DNA of 43,315 nt from Chlamydiota bacterium (GTDB lineage Bacteria; Chlamydiota; Chlamydiia; Chlamydiales; Rhabdochlamydiaceae). Position 1 is the stretch's first letter, and every line of letters starts with the position of its first letter. Below the pieces are notes generated by a model. The model did not search any database. It worked only from the letters and a program-made list of their open reading frames with translations, and was not told the DNA's origin. The stretch spans positions 1-43,315 of the forward strand of contig JABDCT010000009.1 in the NCBI GenBank assembly GCA_013287985.1, given 5' to 3'. Made by a program: the position numbers and the translations under genes. Positions 1-6,991 of this stretch are shown piece by piece.

Positions 1-536
1 TAGCCGACCGAAAGATCGCTACCCCAGAGCGCCAGCTCATATTTCTTATAAAATAGGGCGCTATTGCCGCTAAAGCCGAAGAAGCCCGAGCGGTAGTTGC
101 GCTTGGTGCGATTAAACGGCGCGTAGCCATTCAGACGGATATCCCAGCGCGGCCAGAGTGCTTCGAGGCCAAGGCCTGCTTGGCTAAAGGAGGTGTGCTC
201 GGCCGTGCGGAAGTCCCAATAGCCGTTGATCCCAAGGGCGGCATCGCTCTCTTGGAGGAGCCAGCGGGCGCCGATACCGGTGTTGAAGGCCGCCTTGCCA
301 TCATTGAAAATGTGGGCGCGGAAGTCGAAAAAAGGAACGATGCAAGGGTTAACGGCCTGCGCGTAGAAAAAGTCGAGCGAGGTGTAGCCCTTCTCATAAC
401 CGATGCCTTTGGCTTCGCGATGGTTTAATGAAAAAGCAGCTACCTTAGGTGGATTCTCGCAGCAAGAGCAGATATCTTGATCGGCGATCAGCGCAGCCGA
501 CGCCAGTGACAAAAGCAATAAACTTAGCCTTACCAT
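1..536 (-). CDS. Inverse-autotransporter-like outer membrane beta-barrel protein, 3' truncated by window edge
   Basis: The reading frame is open from an ATG at 536 to the window edge, giving about 178 residues with no stop. The N-terminus is a signal peptide (MVRLSLLLLSLASAALIA), followed by a CSCC cluster. The rest reads like the inverse autotransporter (intimin/invasin, IAT_beta) barrel: GIGARWLL, then LGINGYWDF, an alternating-residue strand, then WDIRLNGYAPF. Members of that family insert as a 12-stranded barrel in the outer membrane and export a C-terminal passenger; the passenger, if any, lies outside the window. The downstream neighbours of the window are the minus-strand phosphoribosyltransferase and methyltransferase, with a 26-bp gap, so one transcript is possible. 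The family call rests on motif recall; another chlamydial barrel family is the main alternative. Confidence 0.72.
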   Translation of the reverse strand, partial: MVRLSLLLLSLASAALIADQDICSCCENPPKVAAFSLNHREAKGIGYEKGYTSLDFFYAQAVNPCIVPFFDFRAHIFNDGKAAFNTGIGARWLLQESDAALGINGYWDFRTAEHTSFSQAGLGLEALWPRWDIRLNGYAPFNRTKRNYRSGFFGFSGNSALFYKKYELALWGSDLSVG

Positions 537-562
537 TTAGTTAAGCACTACGATTAAAATAA

Positions 563-1192
563 TTACTTTTCAAGGATATTTTGAACTTGTTCATCGCTGA
601 CTTGTTCAAAATGCTTATAAAAAGCGCCTACCGCTTCAAAAAAAGAGGGACTGTATAGACAGATCGTTTCATCGACTAAAGAACGTAGCGCCGAAAGAGA
701 ATCGGGCGCGGCAACGGGAACTGCAAGGATAATTTTTGTAGGCTTTTCACTTCTAACGGCTTGTATCGCAGCGCGCATGCTCGCACCGGTTGCAATGCCA
801 TCGTCGACTATAACAACTGTCTTGCCCTTAAGGACGGGTGCCTTGCGCCCTCCAAGATAGAGCGCCAGGCGCTGTTTGATTTTCTCCCGCTCGCGCTCCA
901 CAGAACTCTTCAAGTACTCGGGAGAAACGCCCAAAAGCGCGATCAGATGCTCGTTGAAGACAGGCTCACCGACACTCGCTACAGCGCCCAGGGCCAACTC
1001 CTCGTTTCCCGGAGCGCCAATCTTGCGGACAACAAGAACATCGAAAGGAAGATGCAGAGACTCTGCCAGTTCTGCTGCTACGGCAACACCGCCTCTGGCA
1101 AGTCCTAAAATGATCGTGTCTTTCGCGTGGTGGAGATGCTGCATCTGCTGAGCGAGTTTCTGCCCCGCTTCTCTGCGATCCTGAAAGATCAC
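563..1192 (-). CDS. Phosphoribosyltransferase-family protein (type I PRTase fold)
   Basis: A 209-aa protein with the type I phosphoribosyltransferase signature VVIVDDGIATGASM at about residues 126-139. This is the PRPP-binding loop, with two acidic residues followed by the small-residue turn. The N-terminus (FQDRREAGQKLAQQM) and the GLARGGVAVA and VRKIGAP segments match the stand-alone PRTases annotated as 'predicted phosphoribosyltransferase', often found beside hydrolases; the acceptor base is unknown. The start is GTG at 1192, whose GTGA overlaps the TGA of the upstream methyltransferase, with GAGG as a plausible ribosome binding site, so the two are probably translationally coupled. It could act in purine or pyrimidine salvage, but nothing in the sequence fixes the substrate. 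Confidence 0.85.
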   Translation of the reverse strand: MIFQDRREAGQKLAQQMQHLHHAKDTIILGLARGGVAVAAELAESLHLPFDVLVVRKIGAPGNEELALGAVASVGEPVFNEHLIALLGVSPEYLKSSVEREREKIKQRLALYLGGRKAPVLKGKTVVIVDDGIATGASMRAAIQAVRSEKPTKIILAVPVAAPDSLSALRSLVDETICLYSPSFFEAVGAFYKHFEQVSDEQVQNILEK

Positions 1193-2091
1193 AGAACCTC
1201 AGCCGTGGCAGGACTCCAGATGACGACAAAATTCTCTTCGCCTATCTGAGGCTCTTCGGGAAGGACATGCATTTTAATGGGAAGGGAAGAGAGTTTTTTT
1301 AAGAGGCCCTCTTTTGTCCAAGGGCGGACGCGGAAGTGCTTATAAAAGAAGTTACACGTCATGTATCCGCGCGGTGCGCGGCGCAGCAAGGCGTCAAAAT
1401 AGTGGCTCTGCAATGCGGCGCTCGACTCGGTGAATCCATAGTTGCTGATGAGAAGATCGCATTCTTGAGACTCCACCTGGGTGGGCTTTAGAAAATGGAC
1501 GCGGCTCGTCACTCCGAGCGCCTGAAGATATTTTTTCGTAAGTTCCAGTCCTTCGGGCAGATCAATAATGGTGTAGCTTGCGATATCGAATAGATCGAAG
1601 AGAATCTTGCACTGACCCCCGTATCCGCCGCCGATTTCGATGATCTTCATCCCATCGAGAGACTGAAAAGATCTCTTGAGATCGCTCGCCACTTTTAAAT
1701 AGCGCAAAGTCGTAGGAGAAAAGGTTCCCGCACCTTCGAAGTGATATGTTTTAGGGCTTCCTAACGTATCGTTTAGGCTCACTTTTTCTAAAATAGCAGG
1801 CGATAGCAGTTCAGGCGTGCGCTGACCGATCAGGGAGAGATGCACTCGACCCTCTTCTTCGCTCGCATTCTCGTAAAAAAGCGTGTAGATAGGATCGCTT
1901 TTGAAATGAGCGAACAGCTGCGGGCTTGCCACCGCATTCTTACAAAAATGGCGGAAAGCCTCGACATTTGTGACTTGAGAGGCGCTCTTCTTCTTTGACT
2001 TAAATCCCAACCGCCCATTTTTCACATAAAGAGCAGTGGCACCAGACAAAAGAGCGATGGCCAAGGTAAATAGCATCCCCTTCCTCAACAT
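1189..2091 (-). CDS. Membrane-anchored SAM-dependent methyltransferase, sugar O-methyltransferase-like
   Basis: A 300-aa protein if started at ATG 2091. An in-frame GTG at 2109 would add six residues but lies inside a 31-bp terminal inverted repeat, and AAGG sits 9 bases before ATG 2091. Residues 1-24 form one hydrophobic segment (MLRKGMLFTLAIALLSG), a signal anchor. The SAM-binding motif I is IIEIGGGYGGQCKIL, preceded by ...SLDGMK and followed by YTIIDLPEGLELTKKYL (motif II region) and CDLLISNYGFTE. This layout matches the putative sugar O-methyltransferase group (NanM-like) found in surface-glycan clusters. It overlaps the phosphoribosyltransferase start by 4 bases. Methyltransferase fold is fairly certain; the sugar substrate is inferred. 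Confidence 0.75.
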   Translation of the reverse strand: MLRKGMLFTLAIALLSGATALYVKNGRLGFKSKKKSASQVTNVEAFRHFCKNAVASPQLFAHFKSDPIYTLFYENASEEEGRVHLSLIGQRTPELLSPAILEKVSLNDTLGSPKTYHFEGAGTFSPTTLRYLKVASDLKRSFQSLDGMKIIEIGGGYGGQCKILFDLFDIASYTIIDLPEGLELTKKYLQALGVTSRVHFLKPTQVESQECDLLISNYGFTESSAALQSHYFDALLRRAPRGYMTCNFFYKHFRVRPWTKEGLLKKLSSLPIKMHVLPEEPQIGEENFVVIWSPATAEVL

Positions 2092-2161
2092 AAAAATTAA
2101 CCTTACCACAACCTAACGAAAATTGTCCATTTGGAGTTGCGTGAAAGCTCCCGCGGTTAGG

Positions 2162-2210
2162 CCCGTGTAAAAGGGGTTGTATTGCATTAATACTACCCCT
2201 TTTACACGGG
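2162..2210. repeat. Strong hairpin inside the composite element
   Basis: The arms CCCGTGTAAAAGGGG (2162-2176) and CCCCTTTTACACGGG (2196-2210) are perfect complements, extended by GTATT/AATAC around a short loop. There is no T-run on either side, so an ordinary intrinsic terminator is not indicated. Confidence 0.8.
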
Positions 2211-2211
2211 A

Positions 2212-2384
2212 CTAGGAGGACGCCTCCAATTAAGGCTTCGTCGATTTTCGGGATTATTTTGGCCTATTTTCGATTCGATTTGCAGGGGTCATATACGAAG
2301 TTGATATTACCCCTGCAAATCGAATCGAAAATAGGTTCAAAAGAACCCAAAAATCGACAGAAGCTTAATTTGGAGGCGCCCTCT
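2212..2384. repeat. Long palindromic repeat, copy 1 (arm type A)
   Basis: About 173 bp folding into one long imperfect hairpin. The apex is AGGGGT (2284-2289), a 19-base loop, and ACCCCT (2309-2314). Stem landmarks are GTCGATTTTCGGGATTATTT on the left arm and AACCCAAAAATCGAC on the right. Outer arms read CGCCTCCAAT / TTTGGAGGCG. The same core recurs at 3342-3509 and 15694-15862, with a half copy at 16985-17029. It carries no coding capacity. Confidence 0.9.
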
Positions 2385-2492
2385 ACCCCGGGGCTTTGAC
2401 GCAGTCCAAATGGACAATTTTCGTTAGGTTGTGGTTAGCATAGCCCTCCCTTTTTTTTGAAACGAATAGCTGAAATAATATAGTATACTGAC

Positions 2493-3341
2493 ATGAAACT
2501 GATCTATCTCCTTATCACTCTCGCACTGGGCGCTGGAGGCCTTTACTGGTATTCCGACCGTCAACCCGACTTGAAAAATAAGGCTGAACAGCTGCTCTCG
2601 ATGCGTGCAGCGCGCGGTTTTGAAATCCACTACCAGATCGAGCAGATCGTGGAGCTGCAGCAGAAGCGCCTCTTGAAAGAGAAGGGCGCGCGCATTATTG
2701 AATCGTCTCTGAAATTCTATCCCTATCTGCTTATAGAAGCGAAATACGCCTCTAAAAAGAAGAGCAGAGAGAGTCTCCTGATCTGGGATCTTACCGATGG
2801 TGAAATGGTACTCGATGCGACAAGCTGGGAGAAGACACACGGATTTGGCGACTGCATCCGCTCGCACACACTACCGCACGAGTTCAAGATCATCAGCGCA
2901 CTCGCGCGTAAGGGCGGCAACTGCGAACGCGTGCATCTCATCGAAAAACTTGGCGAAGACTACCCCCATCTCGACACTCCTCTTTTTGAAGCGTGGGTGC
3001 GCGGCTGCTTTAAGAAAAATCTTTTGATCGAAGTGGGCGATCGCTACCGCCTCCACCTGCAAAACCCCAAACTCACACGTGTGCCTGAAACACGTGCTCC
3101 GGATAAGCTGATCACGAAAATGTATAAGCAGGCGTCGCGCGTTGTGCGCCACTTCTCCAAAGCCCAGGTGGAAAAGATGGCGAGCACGGCTTTCGGGCCC
3201 CATTTTTCGATCCGCAAGTCGACCGAAGTCTACCTTCCCGTCTATAGTATAGTGGTTCAGCTCCCCTCGGGGGCTCTCAAGACCAGCCATTTTAACGCCT
3301 TCAACGGGCAGCCTCTGACCACTGCTCTCCTTTACGAATAG
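2493..3341 (+). CDS. Hypothetical protein with N-terminal membrane anchor
   Basis: A 282-aa protein I do not recognise. Residues 1-20 (MKLIYLLITLALGAGGLYWY) form a signal anchor, so the rest is probably periplasmic, or secreted if cleaved. A central stretch (EFKIISALARKGGNCERVHLIEKLG, in pieces) has a winged-helix-like look, with helices followed by a hydrophobic beta hairpin (LLIEVGDRYRLHL). The C-terminus is rich in beta strands (VYLPVYSIVVQL). No catalytic motif is visible. The gene is divergent from the methyltransferase across the composite repeat. Its TAG stop at 3339-3341 is followed immediately by palindrome copy 2, and tRNA-Ser and dnaB lie downstream on the same strand. No good ribosome binding site precedes ATG 2493. 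The base composition and length support a real gene. Confidence 0.75.
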   Translation: MKLIYLLITLALGAGGLYWYSDRQPDLKNKAEQLLSMRAARGFEIHYQIEQIVELQQKRLLKEKGARIIESSLKFYPYLLIEAKYASKKKSRESLLIWDLTDGEMVLDATSWEKTHGFGDCIRSHTLPHEFKIISALARKGGNCERVHLIEKLGEDYPHLDTPLFEAWVRGCFKKNLLIEVGDRYRLHLQNPKLTRVPETRAPDKLITKMYKQASRVVRHFSKAQVEKMASTAFGPHFSIRKSTEVYLPVYSIVVQLPSGALKTSHFNAFNGQPLTTALLYE

Positions 3342-3509
3342 GAACCTATCCCGATAATAAATTTCAGTCGATTTTCTGGTTCTTTTGAGCCGATTTTCGA
3401 TTCAAATTGCAGGGGTCATATACGAAGTTGATATTACCCCTGCAATTTGAATCGAAAATCGGCCAAAATAATCCAGAAAATCGACGAAAGATATTATCGG
3501 GATAGGTTC
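3342..3509. repeat. Long palindromic repeat, copy 2 (arm type B)
   Basis: A 168-bp hairpin beginning at the base after the preceding stop codon. The outer arms are GAACCTATCCCGATAATA / TATTATCGGGATAGGTTC. The apex and the 19-base loop are identical to copy 1. The internal mismatched segments are swapped: the left arm here carries GGTTCTTTTGAG, which in copies 1 and 3 is found (as its complement) on the right arm. Confidence 0.9.
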
Positions 3510-3512
3510 AGA

Positions 3513-3542
3513 TTGATGAAAAACGCGTTTTGAAGCTAAGAT
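3513..3542 (+). promoter_or_regulatory. Probable promoter of tRNA-Ser
   Basis: TTGATG (3513-3518), an 18-base spacer and TAAGAT (3537-3542) lie 10 bases upstream of the mature tRNA 5' end and start 3 bases after palindrome copy 2. Both hexamers match the sigma70-type consensus at most positions. Confidence 0.5.
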
Positions 3543-3552
3543 AGCCCCCTGT

Positions 3553-3642
3553 GGAAAGATGGCTGAGTGGCCGAAGGCACGTCCCTGCTAAGGACGCGTA
3601 CCCCTAATAAGGGTACCGAGGGTTCAAATCCCTCTCTTTCCG
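3553..3642 (+). tRNA. tRNA-Ser (anticodon GCU)
   Basis: A 90-base class II tRNA with a long variable arm. The acceptor stem GGAAAGA (3553-3559) pairs with TCTTTCC (3635-3641), with discriminator G3642. The anticodon stem-loop is CGTCC-CTGCTAA-GGACG with GCT at 3587-3589, reading AGC and AGU serine codons. The T arm contains GGTTCAAATCC. The extra arm is GTACCCCTAATAAGGGTAC. The CCA end is not encoded. Confidence 0.97.
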
Positions 3643-3655
3643 ATCCCACCCTCTT

Positions 3656-3771
3656 CCGTGCCACTTTCCGTGTGCGTGCCCGTGCCCGAAAATGTCACTT
3701 CCTTGAAAAAAATATATTCTAAATGGCAAGAATATTTTTCGGGCACGGGCACGCTCACGGGCACGGGCACG
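3656..3771. repeat. GTGCCC/GGGCAC repeat cluster forming an imperfect inverted repeat
   Basis: CGTGCCCGTGCCCGAAAA (3675-3692) is the exact reverse complement of 3736-3753. A second GGGCACGGGCAC unit follows at 3758-3771, 18 bases further on. A matching degenerate GTGCC series extends the left side to about 3656. The loop is AT-rich (AAATATATTCT / AGAATATTT). It lies between tRNA-Ser and dnaB and may hold the dnaB promoter or a tRNA 3' processing/termination region; no T-run follows the stem. Confidence 0.75.
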
Positions 3772-3824
3772 AAAAAGCAGATGGCCTCTTTCCTACAAAC
3801 AGCATCATGCGCTAAGTTGGTAGG

Positions 3825-5258
3825 ATGCAAGACCACATAAAAGCTCCTCCTCACTCGAAAGAATCGGAGATGATCGTCCTCGGCTCAATGCTCACCAGCA
3901 TCAACAGCCTCAACGTCGCTGCAGATATGCTCGACGAGCATGACTTCTACTACTCCGAACACAAGATCATCTTCCAGGCACTGAAAAGCGCCTTCCGCAA
4001 GGACAAACCAGCTGACGTGCACCTCATCGGAGAGGAGCTCAAGCGCCAAGAGAAACTCGACGCAATCGGCGGTCTCTCCTACCTGACAGGCCTCGCGCAA
4101 TATGCGGGCACCGCAGCCTATGTTGAAGAATATGCTGAGCTCGTGCGCAATAAAGCACTCTTGCGCCGCATGATTCTCGCTGCGCAGCAGGTGGAAAAAG
4201 AGGCTCTAGATAATCCTCAGGATGTACATGGCGTTCTAGACGTTGCTCAGCAGCGCTTTTTTGAAATCAGCCAAGCTGCCAACCCGCATGCTGGGATCAC
4301 GATTAGCGACCTCTTGTCGGGCAGTAAAGCGAGTACAAATCTTCCCTATCTAGATGATCTACAGAAGCGCCAGGAGCGCTTTCTATCAAGAAGACCCGAT
4401 GAAAATGCTATAAGCGGCATCCCCACGCAATTCATCGATCTCGATAAGATGATCGACGGCTTTGCGCCTTCCAATCTGATGATTCTGGCTGCGAGACCCG
4501 CGATGGGAAAAACCGCACTTGCGCTCAATCTCGCAGAAAATGTCTGCTTCAAAACAGGCATGCCCGTCGGCATTTTTTCTCTCGAGATGACCGCTGACCA
4601 GCTCCTGCACCGCATCATCTGTTCGCAATCGGAAGTCGAGTCAGACAAAATTAAAACCGGATCGCTCTCTGGAAACGAATATCAGCGCATCGTCTCATGC
4701 GTGAATTTCATGCAGAAGTATACGATGGTGATCGACGACCAGCCTGGCCTTAAAATCACCGACCTGCGCGCCCGTGCGCGCCGCATGAAGGAGTCGTATG
4801 GCATCGGCTTTCTCGTCATCGACTACTTGCAACTGCTTGTGGGCTCAGGCAGCGTGCGCAGTATGGAAAACCGCCAAAATGAGATCTCAGAAATCTCGCG
4901 TATGCTTAAGACACTGGCTCGTGAACTCAACATTCCGATCCTCTGCCTCTCGCAGCTCTCGCGTAAAGTGGAAGAGCGCACGGGCCACCGTCCGATGATG
5001 AGCGACTTGCGCGAATCGGGAAGCTTGGAGCAGGACTCGGATCTTGTGATGTTTCTACTCAGGCGAGAATATTACGATCCCTACGACAAGCCAGGTCTTG
5101 CCGAACTAATCGTCGCCAAAAACCGCCATGGCGGCATTGGAACCGTCAATCTAGCATTCCGCAAGGAGCTTGCACAGTTTGCGAACTACACACCTGTGGG
5201 AACCCAAGGTGATAAGAAGGAAAAAGCGGATGCATTCGCCGCCTTTTCACCGGACTAA
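3825..5258 (+). CDS. dnaB: Replicative DNA helicase DnaB
   Basis: A 477-aa hexameric replicative helicase that unwinds DNA ahead of the fork using ATP. Residues 10-110 are the primase-interacting N-terminal domain (SKESEMIVLGSML ... HKIIFQAL). The RecA-type C-terminal domain has Walker A ARPAMGKTALAL (about residues 223-234), FSLEM, Walker B LVIDYLQLL, the SQLSRKVEER motif and DLRESGSLEQDSD. Full length for the family, no intein. The start at 3825 leaves only a weak GGTAGG directly before the ATG. In Chlamydia the order is dnaB, mnmG, lplA; here the same genes occur in the same order but separated by about 3.7 kb of opposite-strand genes starting one base after the dnaB stop. Confidence 0.97.
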   Translation: MQDHIKAPPHSKESEMIVLGSMLTSINSLNVAADMLDEHDFYYSEHKIIFQALKSAFRKDKPADVHLIGEELKRQEKLDAIGGLSYLTGLAQYAGTAAYVEEYAELVRNKALLRRMILAAQQVEKEALDNPQDVHGVLDVAQQRFFEISQAANPHAGITISDLLSGSKASTNLPYLDDLQKRQERFLSRRPDENAISGIPTQFIDLDKMIDGFAPSNLMILAARPAMGKTALALNLAENVCFKTGMPVGIFSLEMTADQLLHRIICSQSEVESDKIKTGSLSGNEYQRIVSCVNFMQKYTMVIDDQPGLKITDLRARARRMKESYGIGFLVIDYLQLLVGSGSVRSMENRQNEISEISRMLKTLARELNIPILCLSQLSRKVEERTGHRPMMSDLRESGSLEQDSDLVMFLLRREYYDPYDKPGLAELIVAKNRHGGIGTVNLAFRKELAQFANYTPVGTQGDKKEKADAFAAFSPD

Positions 5259-5259
5259 T

Positions 5260-6768
5260 TCAATAGAAGCCTCTTTCTTCGAAGAAGTCTTCAAGTTTGG
5301 CTTCATTAGTAACGAGTTCCTCGGAATAAATAGTAGGTTTGAGGCCAAAGGTAGTAATCATAGCAAGAAATAGCTGTTTTTTGGTTCTTGTTTGCTTTCG
5401 AAAAACCTCTACCTTCTTTGTAAGAACCTGAGAATATGCTTTGTCGATTGCAAAAGGTTGATCAGAACATTTGATCTCGCAAATCGTAATCGCGCCATCG
5501 GGGCGATCAAACAGTAGGTCGATTTGTGTCCCTTCGCCATCATTCTTGCTTCTTGGGACAAAACGCCAAGTGCCTATCGTCGCTCCAGGACTAATTTTTA
5601 AAGCATGTGAAATCTGAGCGATATGTTTATAGCATATCGATTCAAATGCATACCCAGCCCATGTTTTCCAGCTAGGTCGTTGGGATTGCAATACCCAAAA
5701 CCCTTCATTTGTAGCTTTTTTGGTAATTGTTTTCATGTTGGGCTCTATCCAATGCAAATAAAACAGGCTGTATTCATCATCAATTAGATAATAGACTCCT
5801 TTGTCTTTATGGCCATAGGGAACAAGACTTGTGATAAAGCCGGCTTCTTCTAACTGTTGAAGGCGTTTTACCGTATGTCCTCCATCTGGCAGCTTGGCTT
5901 TAGCGATTAACTCGGCTTGGCCAATTCCATATCGGTGTTTCGCAATAATCCTAATGAGGTCTGTATAGGGTTTGGGATCTTCAAACAGCGAAGCAAAGAG
6001 GCGTCCGAATTCTTTTACTAATGCTCCATTTTGCTGAAAACACAACTCATCAATACATTGAGGAGCCGACAATCCTTTTTTTATGAAAGACCAATAGAGA
6101 GGAACCCCGCCCAAAACGCTGTAAAGGTCAAGAATTTGTCGATGCTTAAGATTGATTCGATATTCCGTTAAATAGCTTTCTGTCTCCTGGAGAGTAAACG
6201 GCATTAGCTGAACGGTGCGGGTCACCCGGTTGTGCAACCCTCCTTTGTTATTGATAATGTTATCAATAATCCAAGAGGTTGCAGATCCGCATATAATCAA
6301 TTTAAGCCGATTATCAAAAACCCAGTAACGGTTCCAATATAAATCCAACGCCGTAAGCAATTTTGAACGAGGACTGTCCATCCATGGGAGTTCATCAAAA
6401 AATAGGACTATCTTTTTGTTCGTTGGAACTTTTGCAATAGCTTGAGTAAGATCTTCGAATGTATCTTTCCAGCGTTCTCTTGGTATAAGGGGTGCGCCTG
6501 AATAAAAGGTTTGTCCAATTTGCTTTGCAAATTCCTCTCGCTGTTCTTGAGACGATCCTTTTTGAAGCCCAGTTACATGAAAGAACACACATGGAAAGGA
6601 ATCCACAAGATTTTTAACTAAGTAAGTTTTGCCCACTCTACGACGTCCATAGAGCGCAATAAACTCCGCCCTGTGCGAAGTAAGATGGTCTCTTAGGATT
6701 TTTTGTTCCTTTAAGCGCCCAATGATCTTTCCAGAACGATTGGCCTGTTTATCATTCTCGTCTTTCAT
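5260..6768 (-). CDS. DUF234-type archaeal-like AAA ATPase with C-terminal nuclease-like domain
   Basis: A 502-aa protein of the archaeal-type P-loop ATPase family (ATPase_2 plus DUF234). The N-terminal part carries Walker A YGRRRVGKTYLV (about residues 40-51) and Walker B IVLFFDELPWMD; CGSATSWI fits the sensor region. A middle segment resembles a winged helix (YGIGQAELIAKAKL ... VKRLQQLEEAGFI). The C-terminal DUF234 part has the DEXX-nuclease-like pattern QIDLLFDR ... ITICEIKC, expected to bind a metal. ATG 6768 is preferred over GTG 6774 because CGGAG lies 5 bases before it. The cellular role of these proteins is poorly known; suggested roles involve DNA or mobile elements. It is AT-richer than dnaB, ends one base from the dnaB stop, and is probably acquired. 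Confidence 0.88.
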   Translation of the reverse strand: MKDENDKQANRSGKIIGRLKEQKILRDHLTSHRAEFIALYGRRRVGKTYLVKNLVDSFPCVFFHVTGLQKGSSQEQREEFAKQIGQTFYSGAPLIPRERWKDTFEDLTQAIAKVPTNKKIVLFFDELPWMDSPRSKLLTALDLYWNRYWVFDNRLKLIICGSATSWIIDNIINNKGGLHNRVTRTVQLMPFTLQETESYLTEYRINLKHRQILDLYSVLGGVPLYWSFIKKGLSAPQCIDELCFQQNGALVKEFGRLFASLFEDPKPYTDLIRIIAKHRYGIGQAELIAKAKLPDGGHTVKRLQQLEEAGFITSLVPYGHKDKGVYYLIDDEYSLFYLHWIEPNMKTITKKATNEGFWVLQSQRPSWKTWAGYAFESICYKHIAQISHALKISPGATIGTWRFVPRSKNDGEGTQIDLLFDRPDGAITICEIKCSDQPFAIDKAYSQVLTKKVEVFRKQTRTKKQLFLAMITTFGLKPTIYSEELVTNEAKLEDFFEERGFY

Positions 6769-6825
6769 GAACACTCCGTTTTTTTACGCTTGGAAGACAC
6801 CTAAGCAACTAAAGGTCATGGATAT

Positions 6826-6948
6826 AAAATATCCTTGTCGGAGCCGCGGCGTTAACGACTCATTAATGCCGCGGGTTAAACATGGTTTCACGTCTAATCC
6901 GCTGCGTTTAAGAATAGCAAACGCCGCGGATCAACACAAGGATAGTTT
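6826..6948. repeat. Cloverleaf-like palindromic element
   Basis: An outer stem of ATATCCTTGT against ACAAGGATAG (extended by AAA/TTT) closes two inner hairpins. The first is CCGCGGCGTTAA (6844-6855) with TTAATGCCGCGG (6863-6874). The second is ATCCGCTGCGTTT (6897-6909) with AAACGCCGCGGAT (about 6919-6931). Each inner stem has a single mismatch. The two inner stems share the CCGC-GCGTT core, as if one unit was duplicated. No ORF; it fills most of the 223-bp gap between the ATPase start and the Inc-like gene. Confidence 0.7.
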
Positions 6949-6991
6949 CTAAGATATTGTGGGGCTTAAATTGGAAAAACAAGAATATGAA

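Larger units (their letters stand above)
2105..2435. repeat. 331-bp composite element with perfect 31-bp terminal inverted repeats
   Basis: Bases 2105-2135 and 2405-2435 are exact reverse complements (outer tip ACCACAACCTAACG, inner end CATTTGGA). They enclose two separate hairpins (2162-2210 and 2212-2384) and no open reading frame of note. The block fills the whole intergenic region between two divergently oriented genes. It looks like a MITE that has itself received another palindromic element, or a nested pair of palindromes. No clear target-site duplication was found next to the outer arms. Confidence 0.85.

Noticed and set aside
2212-2384. Palindrome copy 1 as a transcription terminator
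   Set aside because: It lies between two divergent genes, where no transcript needs to end, and has no T-run. Only copy 3 (convergent genes) and perhaps copy 2 could serve that role.
3624-3854. Short ORFs on both strands through the GGGCAC repeats
   Set aside because: Their Pro-Val and Gly-Thr repeats are simple translations of the DNA repeat and they overlap tRNA-Ser or the dnaB start.
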